Below are positions 1 through 6,639 of a stretch of 34,557 nt of DNA, piece by piece. Position 1 is the stretch's first letter; each line of letters starts with the position of its first letter. The translations under genes and the position numbers were made by a program. The stretch covers positions 1-34,557 of the forward strand of contig CAZQJX010000010.1 of the NCBI GenBank assembly GCA_964592965.1. The letters run 5' to 3'. The notes below the pieces were generated by a model. It saw only the letters and a list, made by a program, of their open reading frames with translations. It ran no database searches and had not been told where the DNA came from. This stretch comes from CAZKMM01 sp964592965 (GTDB lineage Bacteria > RBG-13-61-14 > DRUE01).

Positions 1-2
1 TG

Positions 3-179
3 GGCAGAGAGAAACTTCCCAGACCCGAAGAAGAGGGCGAGAGAAGGCGTCCGAAGATGAGGTATGCTTCTGCGAAGACTCGCATCAAATCTTTTGCCCA
101 AACCGAGCTTGGCTATACCAAAAAGCAGGCTCAACAAGAGGCTTCAAGGTGCCTACAGTGCGATCTTGAAGAGGAATAA
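3..179 (+). CDS. C-terminal end of a GltD/SfrB-type FAD-dependent oxidoreductase (partial)
   Basis: An open frame enters from the left edge and ends at TAA 177-179, giving 58 residues. The tail includes RIKSFAQTELGYT followed by EASRCLQCD. A closing 'EA-RCL-CD' segment is typical of GltD-like pyridine-nucleotide/FAD oxidoreductases, including NADPH-oxidoreductase partners of NuoG/FdhA-like subunits. The gene lies 14 bases ahead of the formate dehydrogenase gene on the same strand, so it is probably the electron-transfer partner that links the molybdo-subunit to NAD(P)H. The catalytic and cofactor-binding parts lie outside the window, so the exact subfamily is uncertain. A flavin domain fused to NuoF is the main alternative. 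Confidence 0.6.
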   Translation, partial: GREKLPRPEEEGERRRPKMRYASAKTRIKSFAQTELGYTKKQAQQEASRCLQCDLEEE

Positions 180-193
180 AAGGAGAGAAAAAA

Positions 194-2878
194 ATGGCAG
201 AAGCAAAGGCAGAAAAAAAGGTTCGGTTAACTATTGACGGAAAAGAAATTGAGGTTGAAGAGGGAATAACTGTTCTTGAGGCGGCGCGCCGGGCTGGGAT
301 TCACATTCCCACCCTTTGCGCAGATGACCAGCTTGAGCCATACGGCGGATGCAGGCTCTGCGTGGTGGAGATTGAAAAAATGCGCGGTCTTCCGCCTGCC
401 TGTGCAACCTATGTTCAGGATGGAATGGTGGTGCGAACAAATACTGAAGAGATTCAGCGGGTGAGAAAACTGGTGGTGGAGCTACTTCTTTCTGACCATC
501 CTCAAGATTGCCTTACCTGCCCCAAAAATCTCCACTGCGAATTGCAAAAGCTGGCAGAGGAATTTGGCATTCGCGAGCGAAGGCTCCGCCAGCTTTCTCG
601 GGAAACTATCTATGATGACTCCAATGCCTTTTTCTTCAGGGATATGCAAAAATGCGTTCTTTGCGCTAAATGCGTGCGCGCCTGCAAGGAGATAAATGGC
701 TCTTCTGCTATAGAAATTACCCGGCGGGGCTTTGCTAGTGTTATTCAGCCTTTTGGTGATGTTCCTATTGCAGAAAGCATCTGCGAGAGCTGTGGAGAGT
801 GTGTTGAGCGCTGTCCAACAGGTGCCCTCAGCATTAAAAAGCAGGAATGGCCAGAAAAAGAAGTCCCAACCATCTGCCCCTACTGCGGAACTGGTTGTGG
901 AATTCTTTTGGGAGTGAAAAATGGCAAAGTGGTGAGCGTGCGTGGAGATAAGAATAATCCCACCAATCAGGGTCAGCTCTGCGTAAAAGGCAGGTTTGGA
1001 GCGTATGAATTTGTTAATCATCCTGACCGGCTGAAAAAACCGCTAATCAAGAAGGATGGAGAATTTGTTGAGGTAAGCTGGGACGAGGCGCTGGATTATG
1101 TGGCAGAAAAGCTCAAGCCATATATTGGCACAGACCAGATTGGCTTGCTCAGCTCTGCCAAATGCACCAATGAAGAGAATTATCTATTGCAGAAATTTGC
1201 CCGGGCTGTGATGAAAACCAACAATGTTGACCACTGCGCCCGTCTCTGCCACGCTTCCACAGTTGCGGGTCTTGCCTCTGCCTTTGGAAGCGGTGCTATG
1301 ACCAATACCATTGATGAGCTGAGAGATACAGAAGTTATCTTGCTTACTGGTTCCAACACAAGCGAGAATCATCCGGTAATTGCCTATCGGATTCGTGAGG
1401 CTGTTAGAAAAGGCGCCAAACTCATTATTTTTGACCCGCGCGAGATTGCCCTTGTGCGCTATGCCTGGCTCTGGTGCAGGCAAAAGCCGGGAACTGATGT
1501 TGCTTGGATCAACGGCTTGATGCATATCATTCTCAAAGAGGGTCTGGAAGATAAGGAATTTATTGAGGAGCGCACAGAGGGATTTGAGGAGCTAAAAAAG
1601 GTTGTTGACGCTTACACTCCGGAGCGGGTTGAGGAAATCACTGGCATTCCCAAGGAGAAGCTTTATCAGGCTGCTCGTGCTTATGCGCAGGCGGAGCGTG
1701 CAAGCATTGTTTATTCAATGGGCATCACCCAGCACACCACAGGAACTGATAATGTTAAATCTCTGGCAAATCTGGCAATGCTTTGCGGGCATATTGGCAA
1801 GCCGGGAACAGGTGTTAACCCGCTTCGTGGTCAGAATAATGTTCAGGGCGCCTGCGATTTGGGAGCGCTTCCCAATGTCTTTCCTGGCTATCAGCGGGTG
1901 GATAATGATGAGCTTCGCAAAAAATTTGAGCAGGCTTGGGGAGTGGAGCTTCCCTCTCAGCCCGGCTTAACTGTGGTGGAGATGATGAATTCTGCCTTAG
2001 AAGGAAAAATCAAGGCTATGTATATAATGGGTGAAAACCCGATGATTTCTGACCCTGATATCACCCATGTGGAAGAAGCGCTGAAAAACCTTGACTTCCT
2101 TGTTGTGCAGGACATCTTCCTTACTGAAACTGCCCGGCTTGCTGATGTGGTTCTTCCCAGTGCCTGCTTTGCTGAAAAAACAGGAACTTTTACCAATACT
2201 GAACGAAGGGTTCAGCTCCTTCACAAAGCAATTGACCCGCCCGGAGAGGCAAAGCAGGATTGGGAGATAATCTGCGAGCTTGCCAAAAGGCTCGGCTATG
2301 AAATGAGCTATGAAAGCCCAGCAGAGATTATGGAAGAGATAAGAAAGCTCACTCCGCAATATGCTGGCATCAGCCACACTCGCTTAGAGCGGGGCGAGCA
2401 ACTTTTCTGGCCTTGTCCGAGCGAAGACCATCCTGGCACCCGCATTCTTCATCAGGAGAAATTCACTCGTGGCAAGGGCAAATTCTTTGCTGTGGAATTC
2501 ATTGAGCCAGCAGAAAAGCCAGATAAAAACTATCCATTTATCCTTACCACAGGAAGAATCCTCTATCATTTCCACACTGGCACAATGACAAGAAAGAGCA
2601 AGGGGCTTAATCAGATTGTTCCCGGACCTTATGTTGAGCTTAATCCCACAGATGCCAAAAAGCTTCGGGTTAAAGATGGCAGTCGTATCAGGGTATCAAG
2701 CAGGCGAGGAAGCATTGAGGTGAGCGTGAAAATAACCGAGCGGGTGGATGAAGGGGTTGTTTTCATACCATTCCATTTTTATGAGGGCGCAGCTAATGTG
2801 CTCACCAATCCTGCGCTTGACCCGCAGGCAAAAATACCAGAGTTTAAAGTGTGTGCGGTCAAGCTAGAAAAGGTCTAA
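194..2878 (+). CDS. fdhA: Formate dehydrogenase alpha subunit, NuoG-like N-terminus, cysteine type
   Basis: This 894-residue molybdopterin oxidoreductase probably oxidises formate, or reduces CO2, and passes electrons along Fe-S clusters to an NAD(P)-linked flavoprotein. Domains in order: a plant-type 2Fe-2S domain (C42, C53, C56, C70); a His-Cys 4Fe-4S site (H102, C106, C109, C115); two ferredoxin-type 4Fe-4S clusters (C154, C157, C160, C164 and C197, C200, C203, C207); the molybdopterin Fe4S4 domain (C228, C231, C235, C263); the catalytic domain; and a C-terminal dinucleotide-binding domain. The active-site motif DHCARLCHAS has Cys352 (TGC at 1247-1249) where selenoenzymes have selenocysteine, so no UGA recoding is needed. 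The start follows the Shine-Dalgarno AAGGAGAG. No signal peptide is visible, so it is probably cytoplasmic. A related NADPH oxidoreductase (SfrA-like) role cannot be excluded. Confidence 0.88.
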   Translation: MAEAKAEKKVRLTIDGKEIEVEEGITVLEAARRAGIHIPTLCADDQLEPYGGCRLCVVEIEKMRGLPPACATYVQDGMVVRTNTEEIQRVRKLVVELLLSDHPQDCLTCPKNLHCELQKLAEEFGIRERRLRQLSRETIYDDSNAFFFRDMQKCVLCAKCVRACKEINGSSAIEITRRGFASVIQPFGDVPIAESICESCGECVERCPTGALSIKKQEWPEKEVPTICPYCGTGCGILLGVKNGKVVSVRGDKNNPTNQGQLCVKGRFGAYEFVNHPDRLKKPLIKKDGEFVEVSWDEALDYVAEKLKPYIGTDQIGLLSSAKCTNEENYLLQKFARAVMKTNNVDHCARLCHASTVAGLASAFGSGAMTNTIDELRDTEVILLTGSNTSENHPVIAYRIREAVRKGAKLIIFDPREIALVRYAWLWCRQKPGTDVAWINGLMHIILKEGLEDKEFIEERTEGFEELKKVVDAYTPERVEEITGIPKEKLYQAARAYAQAERASIVYSMGITQHTTGTDNVKSLANLAMLCGHIGKPGTGVNPLRGQNNVQGACDLGALPNVFPGYQRVDNDELRKKFEQAWGVELPSQPGLTVVEMMNSALEGKIKAMYIMGENPMISDPDITHVEEALKNLDFLVVQDIFLTETARLADVVLPSACFAEKTGTFTNTERRVQLLHKAIDPPGEAKQDWEIICELAKRLGYEMSYESPAEIMEEIRKLTPQYAGISHTRLERGEQLFWPCPSEDHPGTRILHQEKFTRGKGKFFAVEFIEPAEKPDKNYPFILTTGRILYHFHTGTMTRKSKGLNQIVPGPYVELNPTDAKKLRVKDGSRIRVSSRRGSIEVSVKITERVDEGVVFIPFHFYEGAANVLTNPALDPQAKIPEFKVCAVKLEKV

Positions 2879-2901
2879 CCCGGCTTTTTCAGGATTGCCC
2901 A

Positions 2902-3014
2902 AAGAACAAATTTGCTATTTGCTCCCAACCCCAGCAAAAGGAGATTAGTATGCGTTCAGGAATCATTATCTAGGAAATTTTTTGTTCTTGCTTTTCGCAG
3001 GTTTTTATCTCCTT
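2902..3014 (+). repeat. Two interleaved inverted repeats (pseudoknot-type order)
   Basis: AAGAACAAA at 2902-2910 is complementary to TTTGTTCTT at 2981-2989. AAGGAGAT at 2938-2945 is complementary to ATCTCCTT at 3007-3014. The arms occur in the order A, B, A', B', so both helices together would make a pseudoknot, and separately they could be alternatives. Loops are long (70 and 61 bases) and the first helix is A/T rich, so stability is doubtful. Confidence 0.3.
2950..2973 (+). other. Mini-ORF MRSGIII with a good Shine-Dalgarno, possible leader peptide
   Basis: The ATG at 2950 follows AAGGAG (2938-2943) by 6 bases, an ideal spacing. The frame reads Met-Arg-Ser-Gly-Ile-Ile-Ile and stops at TAG 2971-2973. 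The Shine-Dalgarno lies inside one arm (2938-2945) of an inverted repeat whose partner is at 3007-3014, so pairing would hide it. Three consecutive Ile codons recall attenuator leader peptides, but no isoleucine gene follows. It may be chance. Confidence 0.2.
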
Positions 3015-3064
3015 AGGTAAAATCCAGTTATCACTCCAGCTTCAGAGAAAAATTTTTAGTGCAA

Positions 3065-3097
3065 AATGAGCTTTAAGAACATTAAAATAAGCTCATT
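3065..3097 (+). repeat. 9-bp inverted repeat upstream of the GTPase operon
   Basis: AATGAGCTT (3065-3073) and AAGCTCATT (3089-3097) are exact inverse complements around a 15-base spacer. No T-run follows, so it does not look like a terminator. It sits about 60 bp upstream of the TATAAT box at 3157-3162, a plausible site for an operator. Confidence 0.4.
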
Positions 3098-3156
3098 AGC
3101 ACAGCTCTTAATAGAAAGTGAAGGTTTAGAAAAATTTTTTCTTCTATGGTTTTTGT

Positions 3157-3162
3157 TATAAT
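3157..3162 (+). promoter_or_regulatory. Candidate -10 box TATAAT for the GTPase signalling operon
   Basis: A perfect TATAAT ends 9 bases before the ATG at 3172. The -35 region is only a T-rich stretch (3135-3140) with no TTGACA match. A start site about 7 bases after the box would fall at 3169-3170, leaving essentially no 5' leader. This agrees with the absence of any Shine-Dalgarno before this ATG. Confidence 0.5.
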
Positions 3163-3171
3163 TAATCTAAA

Positions 3172-4164
3172 ATGCCTGCGAACCTAACTCCAGAATATTT
3201 TGAAGCTGAAAAGCTCTACAAACAGGCAAAGAGCGATGAGGAAAGAATTGTTGCTCTGGAGCAGATGCTGGCAGTAATCCCCAAGCACAAAGGCACAGAA
3301 AAGCTCCAGGCAGAGATAAAGAGAAAGCTCGCCAAGCTAAGAGAGGCGCAGGAGAAGCGAGGTAAAAAAGGACCCAAGCGGGCAAGTCAGTATTATGTGC
3401 CCAAGGAAGGAGCTGGTCAGGCGGTTTTAATCGGACCGCCCAATTCTGGAAAAAGCTCCATTTTAGCCCGATTTACCAAAGCGCAGGTGGAGATTGCTGA
3501 ATATCCTTACACCACACGCAAAATCCATCCCGGAATGATGCAATTTGAAAATATCCAGATTCAACTTGTGGACACACCGCCAATCAGTCAGGAAATTTTT
3601 GAGCCTTGGATGAGCACTGTTCTCAGAAACGCGGACTGCGTGCTTTTGGTAATTAATCTTGCCAGTCTGGAGCTATTAGATGAAATTGAAATGGTGGTTG
3701 AAAAGCTCAAAGCAAGGAAAATTGAACTGGTAGCAGAAGCAGAAAGGAAATTTGAACCTGACGGAAGGGCAAATCTTCGCACACTTTTGGTGGGAACTCA
3801 TTTAGATGAGGATACTGCCCGAGAAAATTTAGAGGTAATTCAGGAGATATATCAAAACAAATTTCCTGCCATTGGCATCTCCTGCAAAACAGGAGAAGGA
3901 AATGAAGAATTTTCCAGAAAAGTTTTTGAGATGCTGAATATAATAAGGGTCTATACCAAAGCACCGGGAAAACCACCGGATTTAGATGACCCTGTAATTT
4001 TACCAAAAGGAAGCACTGTTTATGATTTTGCCTATCAAATTCATAAGGAGCTGGCAAAAAATTTGAAATATGCCCGAATCTGGGGTAAGAATAAATTTGA
4101 AGGTCAGCGCGTTCCTAGAGATTACATTCTTGAAGATGAAGATATTTGCGAACTGCATAGCTAA
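3172..4164 (+). CDS. TGS-domain GTPase of the DRG/Obg class
   Basis: This 330-residue protein starts with a charged helical region (about 1-75) rich in Lys and Glu. The GTPase fold follows: G1 GPPNSGKSS (88-96), G2 around T114-T115, G3 DTPP (134-137), a G4-like THLD (209-212) and G5 SCK (237-239). A TGS domain closes it (about 271-330, including LPKGSTVYDFA). DRG/Obg relatives bind ribosomes or translation factors; the specific target of this bacterial family is not established. G4 is unusual, having Thr-His where Asn-Lys is normal, which may alter guanine recognition. The start is kept because the N-terminal PEYFEAEKLY region reads as part of the fold, although no Shine-Dalgarno precedes it. 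It heads an operon with FHA, PP2C and cyclic-nucleotide-fold genes, the next gene starting 9 bases after its stop. Confidence 0.8.
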   Translation: MPANLTPEYFEAEKLYKQAKSDEERIVALEQMLAVIPKHKGTEKLQAEIKRKLAKLREAQEKRGKKGPKRASQYYVPKEGAGQAVLIGPPNSGKSSILARFTKAQVEIAEYPYTTRKIHPGMMQFENIQIQLVDTPPISQEIFEPWMSTVLRNADCVLLVINLASLELLDEIEMVVEKLKARKIELVAEAERKFEPDGRANLRTLLVGTHLDEDTARENLEVIQEIYQNKFPAIGISCKTGEGNEEFSRKVFEMLNIIRVYTKAPGKPPDLDDPVILPKGSTVYDFAYQIHKELAKNLKYARIWGKNKFEGQRVPRDYILEDEDICELHS

Positions 4165-4173
4165 GGAGGAAAA

Positions 4174-4590
4174 ATGGAAGGCATATTAATTTTTCCTTTC
4201 CTTCTTTTTGCCCTTCCGCCTGATGAGCAGGAAATAACCACTCTGGGAGATGATGCCAAGATAAGGAAGATACCTGATGATTTGCTTGTTGTTTTGAGAA
4301 TTATTGAAGGACCTGAGCCGGGCAAAGGGTTTCAAATTTCCCAGACGCCTATTACCATAGGAAGGGACAATATCTGCACCATAACCATCAATGACCCGAG
4401 AATGAGTCGTCAGCACGCTGTGCTTTACTATTATCATCCTGATTTCTTTCTTAAAGACCTCGGCTCCACCAACGGCACCTTTGTTAATGACCGAAGGATA
4501 AAGCAGGCACAAATAAAAAACGGAGATAAAATCCGTATGGGCGGAACTCTTTTTGAGTTTATTATGAGCAAGCTTGAGGAGAGCGGTTAA
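4174..4590 (+). CDS. FHA-domain phosphothreonine-binding protein with N-terminal Thr-Thr pair
   Basis: This 138-residue protein is mostly one FHA domain (about 40-133) with the full phosphopeptide-binding signature: G63-R64, SRQH at 78-81 and LGSTNGTFVN at 96-105. The N-terminus is a short hydrophobic stretch (residues 3-14, too short for a normal membrane helix), then DEQEITTLGDD, where T22-T23 sit in an acidic context ahead of the FHA fold. This layout resembles GarA/OdhI, in which phosphorylation of a Thr pair makes the tail bind its own FHA domain and switches the protein off. The start is well supported by TAAGGAGGAAAA before ATG. Its stop overlaps the PP2C start by one base, so reader and phosphatase are translationally coupled. 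The binding partner is unknown. Confidence 0.85.
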   Translation: MEGILIFPFLLFALPPDEQEITTLGDDAKIRKIPDDLLVVLRIIEGPEPGKGFQISQTPITIGRDNICTITINDPRMSRQHAVLYYYHPDFFLKDLGSTNGTFVNDRRIKQAQIKNGDKIRMGGTLFEFIMSKLEESG

Positions 4591-5360
4591 TGGCAGAGAT
4601 AGGAATTATTGCCTCCGGGCTAACTCATCAGGGAAGGCACAGAGAAGTTAATCAAGACCAGATTCTAGTTAATCGTCAGCTACATCTTTATGCGGTTGCT
4701 GATGGTGTTGAGGGTGCGCCCTTTGGAGAGGTTGCCAGCAAAATGGCAGTGGAGGAGTTGGAAAAAATCATCAGCGACCTAAAGCTTGATGAAGATGCCA
4801 CCCCACCATTTGAAGACCAGCCCCGTCTTCCTCTCCCTGCTCGAGCATTGAAATATGCACTGAGAGAAGTAAACCGAAGGATTTATAATTATGTTCAAGA
4901 GAATCCTAAATATAAAGGTATGGGCACAACATTAACAGCGCTCTGGTTCACGCAAGGGAAGGCTTTTGTGGGGCATATAGGAGATAGTAGAGCTTATTTA
5001 ATTCGGAAAGGTCAAGCACAGCAGTTAACTCAAGACCATACCACCATAGCTGACCGACCTGTTCAGGTTCCAGAAGACCTTGAGCTGTATGAAGAAATTG
5101 CCAATGCATCTGAACACGAGCTTACCCGTGCAGTGGGAATTAATCCCGACCTAGTGGTTCAGCTGGCAGGTGGAACTCCTCATCCCGGTGATAGATTTGT
5201 GCTCTGCACAGATGGTTTATATGGACTGGTAAGGGATTTTGAAATTGCTCAGATTGCCGAGCAAAACACGCCCCAGCTTGCCTGTAGAAAACTTATTCAG
5301 CTTGCCAATCAAAGAGGAGGCGTTGACAACATTGCTGTGGTCGTTATAGAGATTGATTAA
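4590..5360 (+). CDS. PP2C-type serine/threonine protein phosphatase
   Basis: This 256-residue PPM/PP2C phosphatase should remove phosphate from Ser/Thr using two metal ions. The motifs are intact: N21-Q22-D23 (motif 1), VADG at 36-39 with the first metal Asp38, MGTTL, GHIGDSRAYL, TDGLYGLV and GGVDNIAVVVI near the C-terminus, so all expected metal-binding Asp residues are present. The usual 'ADGMGG' is ADGVEG here, a modest departure. There is no membrane segment, so it is a soluble stand-alone catalytic domain of typical size. The gene overlaps the FHA stop by one base (TAATG) and is followed 21 bases later by the cyclic-nucleotide-fold gene. It is the likely eraser of a phosphothreonine signal read by the neighbouring FHA proteins. 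The matching kinase is not in this window. Confidence 0.9.
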   Translation: MAEIGIIASGLTHQGRHREVNQDQILVNRQLHLYAVADGVEGAPFGEVASKMAVEELEKIISDLKLDEDATPPFEDQPRLPLPARALKYALREVNRRIYNYVQENPKYKGMGTTLTALWFTQGKAFVGHIGDSRAYLIRKGQAQQLTQDHTTIADRPVQVPEDLELYEEIANASEHELTRAVGINPDLVVQLAGGTPHPGDRFVLCTDGLYGLVRDFEIAQIAEQNTPQLACRKLIQLANQRGGVDNIAVVVIEID

Positions 5361-5381
5361 ACCCCAACCAGGAGAAAACAA

Positions 5382-5840
5382 ATGGAAGACAGAGAGCTTT
5401 TAAGGAACATAAGAATTTTCAAGGAACTTGATGATGACGAGCTGGAGAAATTTTTAAGCATAGCCCGTGAAGAGAAATTCCCTCAAGGGACAATTATCAT
5501 TGAGGAAGGAACAGAGGGAAAGGCGCTTTATATCATCAAACGCGGTTCAGTGGTGGTGAGCAAAATAGATGGAAGCCTGGAAAGTGAGATTGGAAAGCTT
5601 TATGCAGGAGAACATTTTGGCGAGATGAGCTTGGTTGAAGATGCCAAAACCAGTGCCCGTGTAAGTGCTGGTAGCGATGTGGTCTGTTTGGTTGTTCCCA
5701 GAGAAGATTTCCAAAACCTGATTAACTCTGATTACAAAATCGCAGCTAAAATCTATAAAGCCTTTACCCAGACACTTTGCGACCGACTTCGTCAGACCTC
5801 GCAGGATCTGGTTGCTTGGAAGCCAGAGTTTGATTTTTAA
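5382..5840 (+). CDS. Cyclic-nucleotide-binding (CAP_ED fold) regulatory protein
   Basis: This 152-residue protein consists almost entirely of a cAMP-receptor-type effector domain (about 10-130). The phosphate-binding cassette region reads HFGEMSLVEDAKTSARV, close to the canonical FGE-(L/M)-(A/S)-L...R-(A/S)-A and including the glutamate and arginine that contact cyclic nucleotide phosphate and ribose. There is no DNA-binding helix-turn-helix, so it is not a Crp/Fnr transcription factor but a stand-alone sensor or adaptor. AGGAG lies 10 bases before ATG. It closes the GTPase-FHA-PP2C operon and converges on the FHA-receiver gene, the two stop codons sharing TTAA at 5837-5840. The ligand (cAMP, cGMP or none) cannot be decided from sequence. 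Confidence 0.85.
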   Translation: MEDRELLRNIRIFKELDDDELEKFLSIAREEKFPQGTIIIEEGTEGKALYIIKRGSVVVSKIDGSLESEIGKLYAGEHFGEMSLVEDAKTSARVSAGSDVVCLVVPREDFQNLINSDYKIAAKIYKAFTQTLCDRLRQTSQDLVAWKPEFDF

Positions 5841-6601
5841 CCTGACTTCGCCTTTAGAGGCGCTCTTCTCAAATTTTTCACCAGCATCTTTGCGCTCTGA
5901 GCAAAACTCATTTTATCTGCCTTGCGGGGAAAATGAAGAGCGGGCGAGCAAAAAGCAAGCACTTTTTTAAAGGCAGAGCTATCTGGTGGGTCAAAGAAAA
6001 ATACCAAAGGTATTAAACTGTCTTTTTGATAGGCTTTTTCATAAGCACGAACAGATATGGCGGTGTTAATTCCATTTATAATCGGCATCTTTAAATCTAA
6101 AATAATAAGGTCAGGAGATTGGCTCCTTTCCCACCAGTGAAGAAGTTCAATTAAAAGCTCCTCTCCATTAGAAAAACCAAAGCATCTTTTTGCCACCATT
6201 CCCTCGCTCATCTCTCTTTTTAAAATCTCTCTATCTGTTTCATTAAATCCAGCAATCATTACTGATGGGTAAAGGATATAATCTGCCTGCTCCTTTGAAG
6301 AAAGCCTTTCCAACTGAATGCTCAGCTCGCTTCTACCTAATTGAATTCTATCTCCGCTTTTTAAAACCGAACGCTCAACTGCCAGCTGATTAACAAAAGT
6401 GCCGTTTTTGCTGCCCAAATCCTCTATCTCAACCATATCCTTTTCAAGATGAATTCGGCAGTGCTCAGCACTTACTGCTGAATCCCTGAGCACAAGGTCG
6501 GAGCGGGAACTTCTGCCAATTAAAACTGAATCCTTAACAAATTCAAACTTTTCGCCCCGCTGAGGACCATCAATTATTTCAATGACTAATTTCCAAGGCA
6601 T
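5837..6601 (-). CDS. FHA domain fused to a receiver-like domain
   Basis: This 254-residue protein carries an N-terminal FHA domain (about 4-98: G29-R30, S44-x-x-H47, GSKNGTFVN at 63-71) and a C-terminal response-regulator-like domain (about 112-245). The phosphoacceptor position is kept (D169 in LIILDLKMP). The acidic Mg-binding pair expected after the first strand is replaced by A117-G118-F119. The conserved Thr/Ser strand reads VFFFDPP, and the Lys loop is altered (HFPRKAD). It is therefore probably a pseudo-receiver rather than a normal phosphotransfer switch. It is the last gene of the lysA-dapF operon, 38 bases after dapF, but faces the PP2C/FHA operon tail to tail. A TAGAAT box 6 bases before ATG may give it its own leaderless transcript. 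Its role is unknown. Confidence 0.8.
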   Translation of the reverse strand: MPWKLVIEIIDGPQRGEKFEFVKDSVLIGRSSRSDLVLRDSAVSAEHCRIHLEKDMVEIEDLGSKNGTFVNQLAVERSVLKSGDRIQLGRSELSIQLERLSSKEQADYILYPSVMIAGFNETDREILKREMSEGMVAKRCFGFSNGEELLIELLHWWERSQSPDLIILDLKMPIINGINTAISVRAYEKAYQKDSLIPLVFFFDPPDSSAFKKVLAFCSPALHFPRKADKMSFAQSAKMLVKNLRRAPLKAKSG

Positions 6602-6607
6602 CTTTTT

Positions 6608-6613
6608 ATTCTA
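6608..6613 (-). promoter_or_regulatory. Candidate -10 box TAGAAT before the FHA-receiver gene
   Basis: On the - strand TAGAAT (5 of 6 matches to consensus) ends 6 bases before the ATG at 6601, and no Shine-Dalgarno is visible. The -35 candidate TTGCTT, 18 bases upstream, is weak. An imperfect TTTTGC/GCAAAA inverted repeat surrounds this region. It would give an internal leaderless transcript separating the signalling gene from lysA-dapF. Confidence 0.3.
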
Positions 6614-6639
6614 TACCTTTTGCGTTGATTTAAGCAAAA

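Larger units (their letters stand above)
2879..3171 (+). other. 293-bp intergenic region with inverted repeats, a mini-ORF and a promoter
   Basis: This gap separates fdhA from the signalling operon on the same strand. I see no tRNA and no canonical rho-independent terminator (hairpin plus T-run). It holds two interleaved inverted repeats (2902-2910 with 2981-2989; 2938-2945 with 3007-3014), a 7-codon ORF at 2950-2973, a 9-bp hairpin at 3065-3097 and a TATAAT box at 3157-3162. It could be a regulatory leader or the remains of a lost gene. Confidence 0.5.

Noticed and set aside
482..1021. A 179-residue - strand open frame inside fdhA
   Set aside because: It is antisense to the Fe-S domains of fdhA, whose cysteine spacing is intact; no independent evidence of coding.
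1247..1249. Selenocysteine at the FdhA active site
   Set aside because: The codon is TGC, not TGA, so the enzyme is the cysteine form and no SECIS is required.
5849..5862. Hairpin CGCCT-TTAG-AGGCG as a terminator of the convergent operons
   Set aside because: The stem is only 5 bp, lies in the coding end of the FHA-receiver gene and has no adjoining T-run on either strand.
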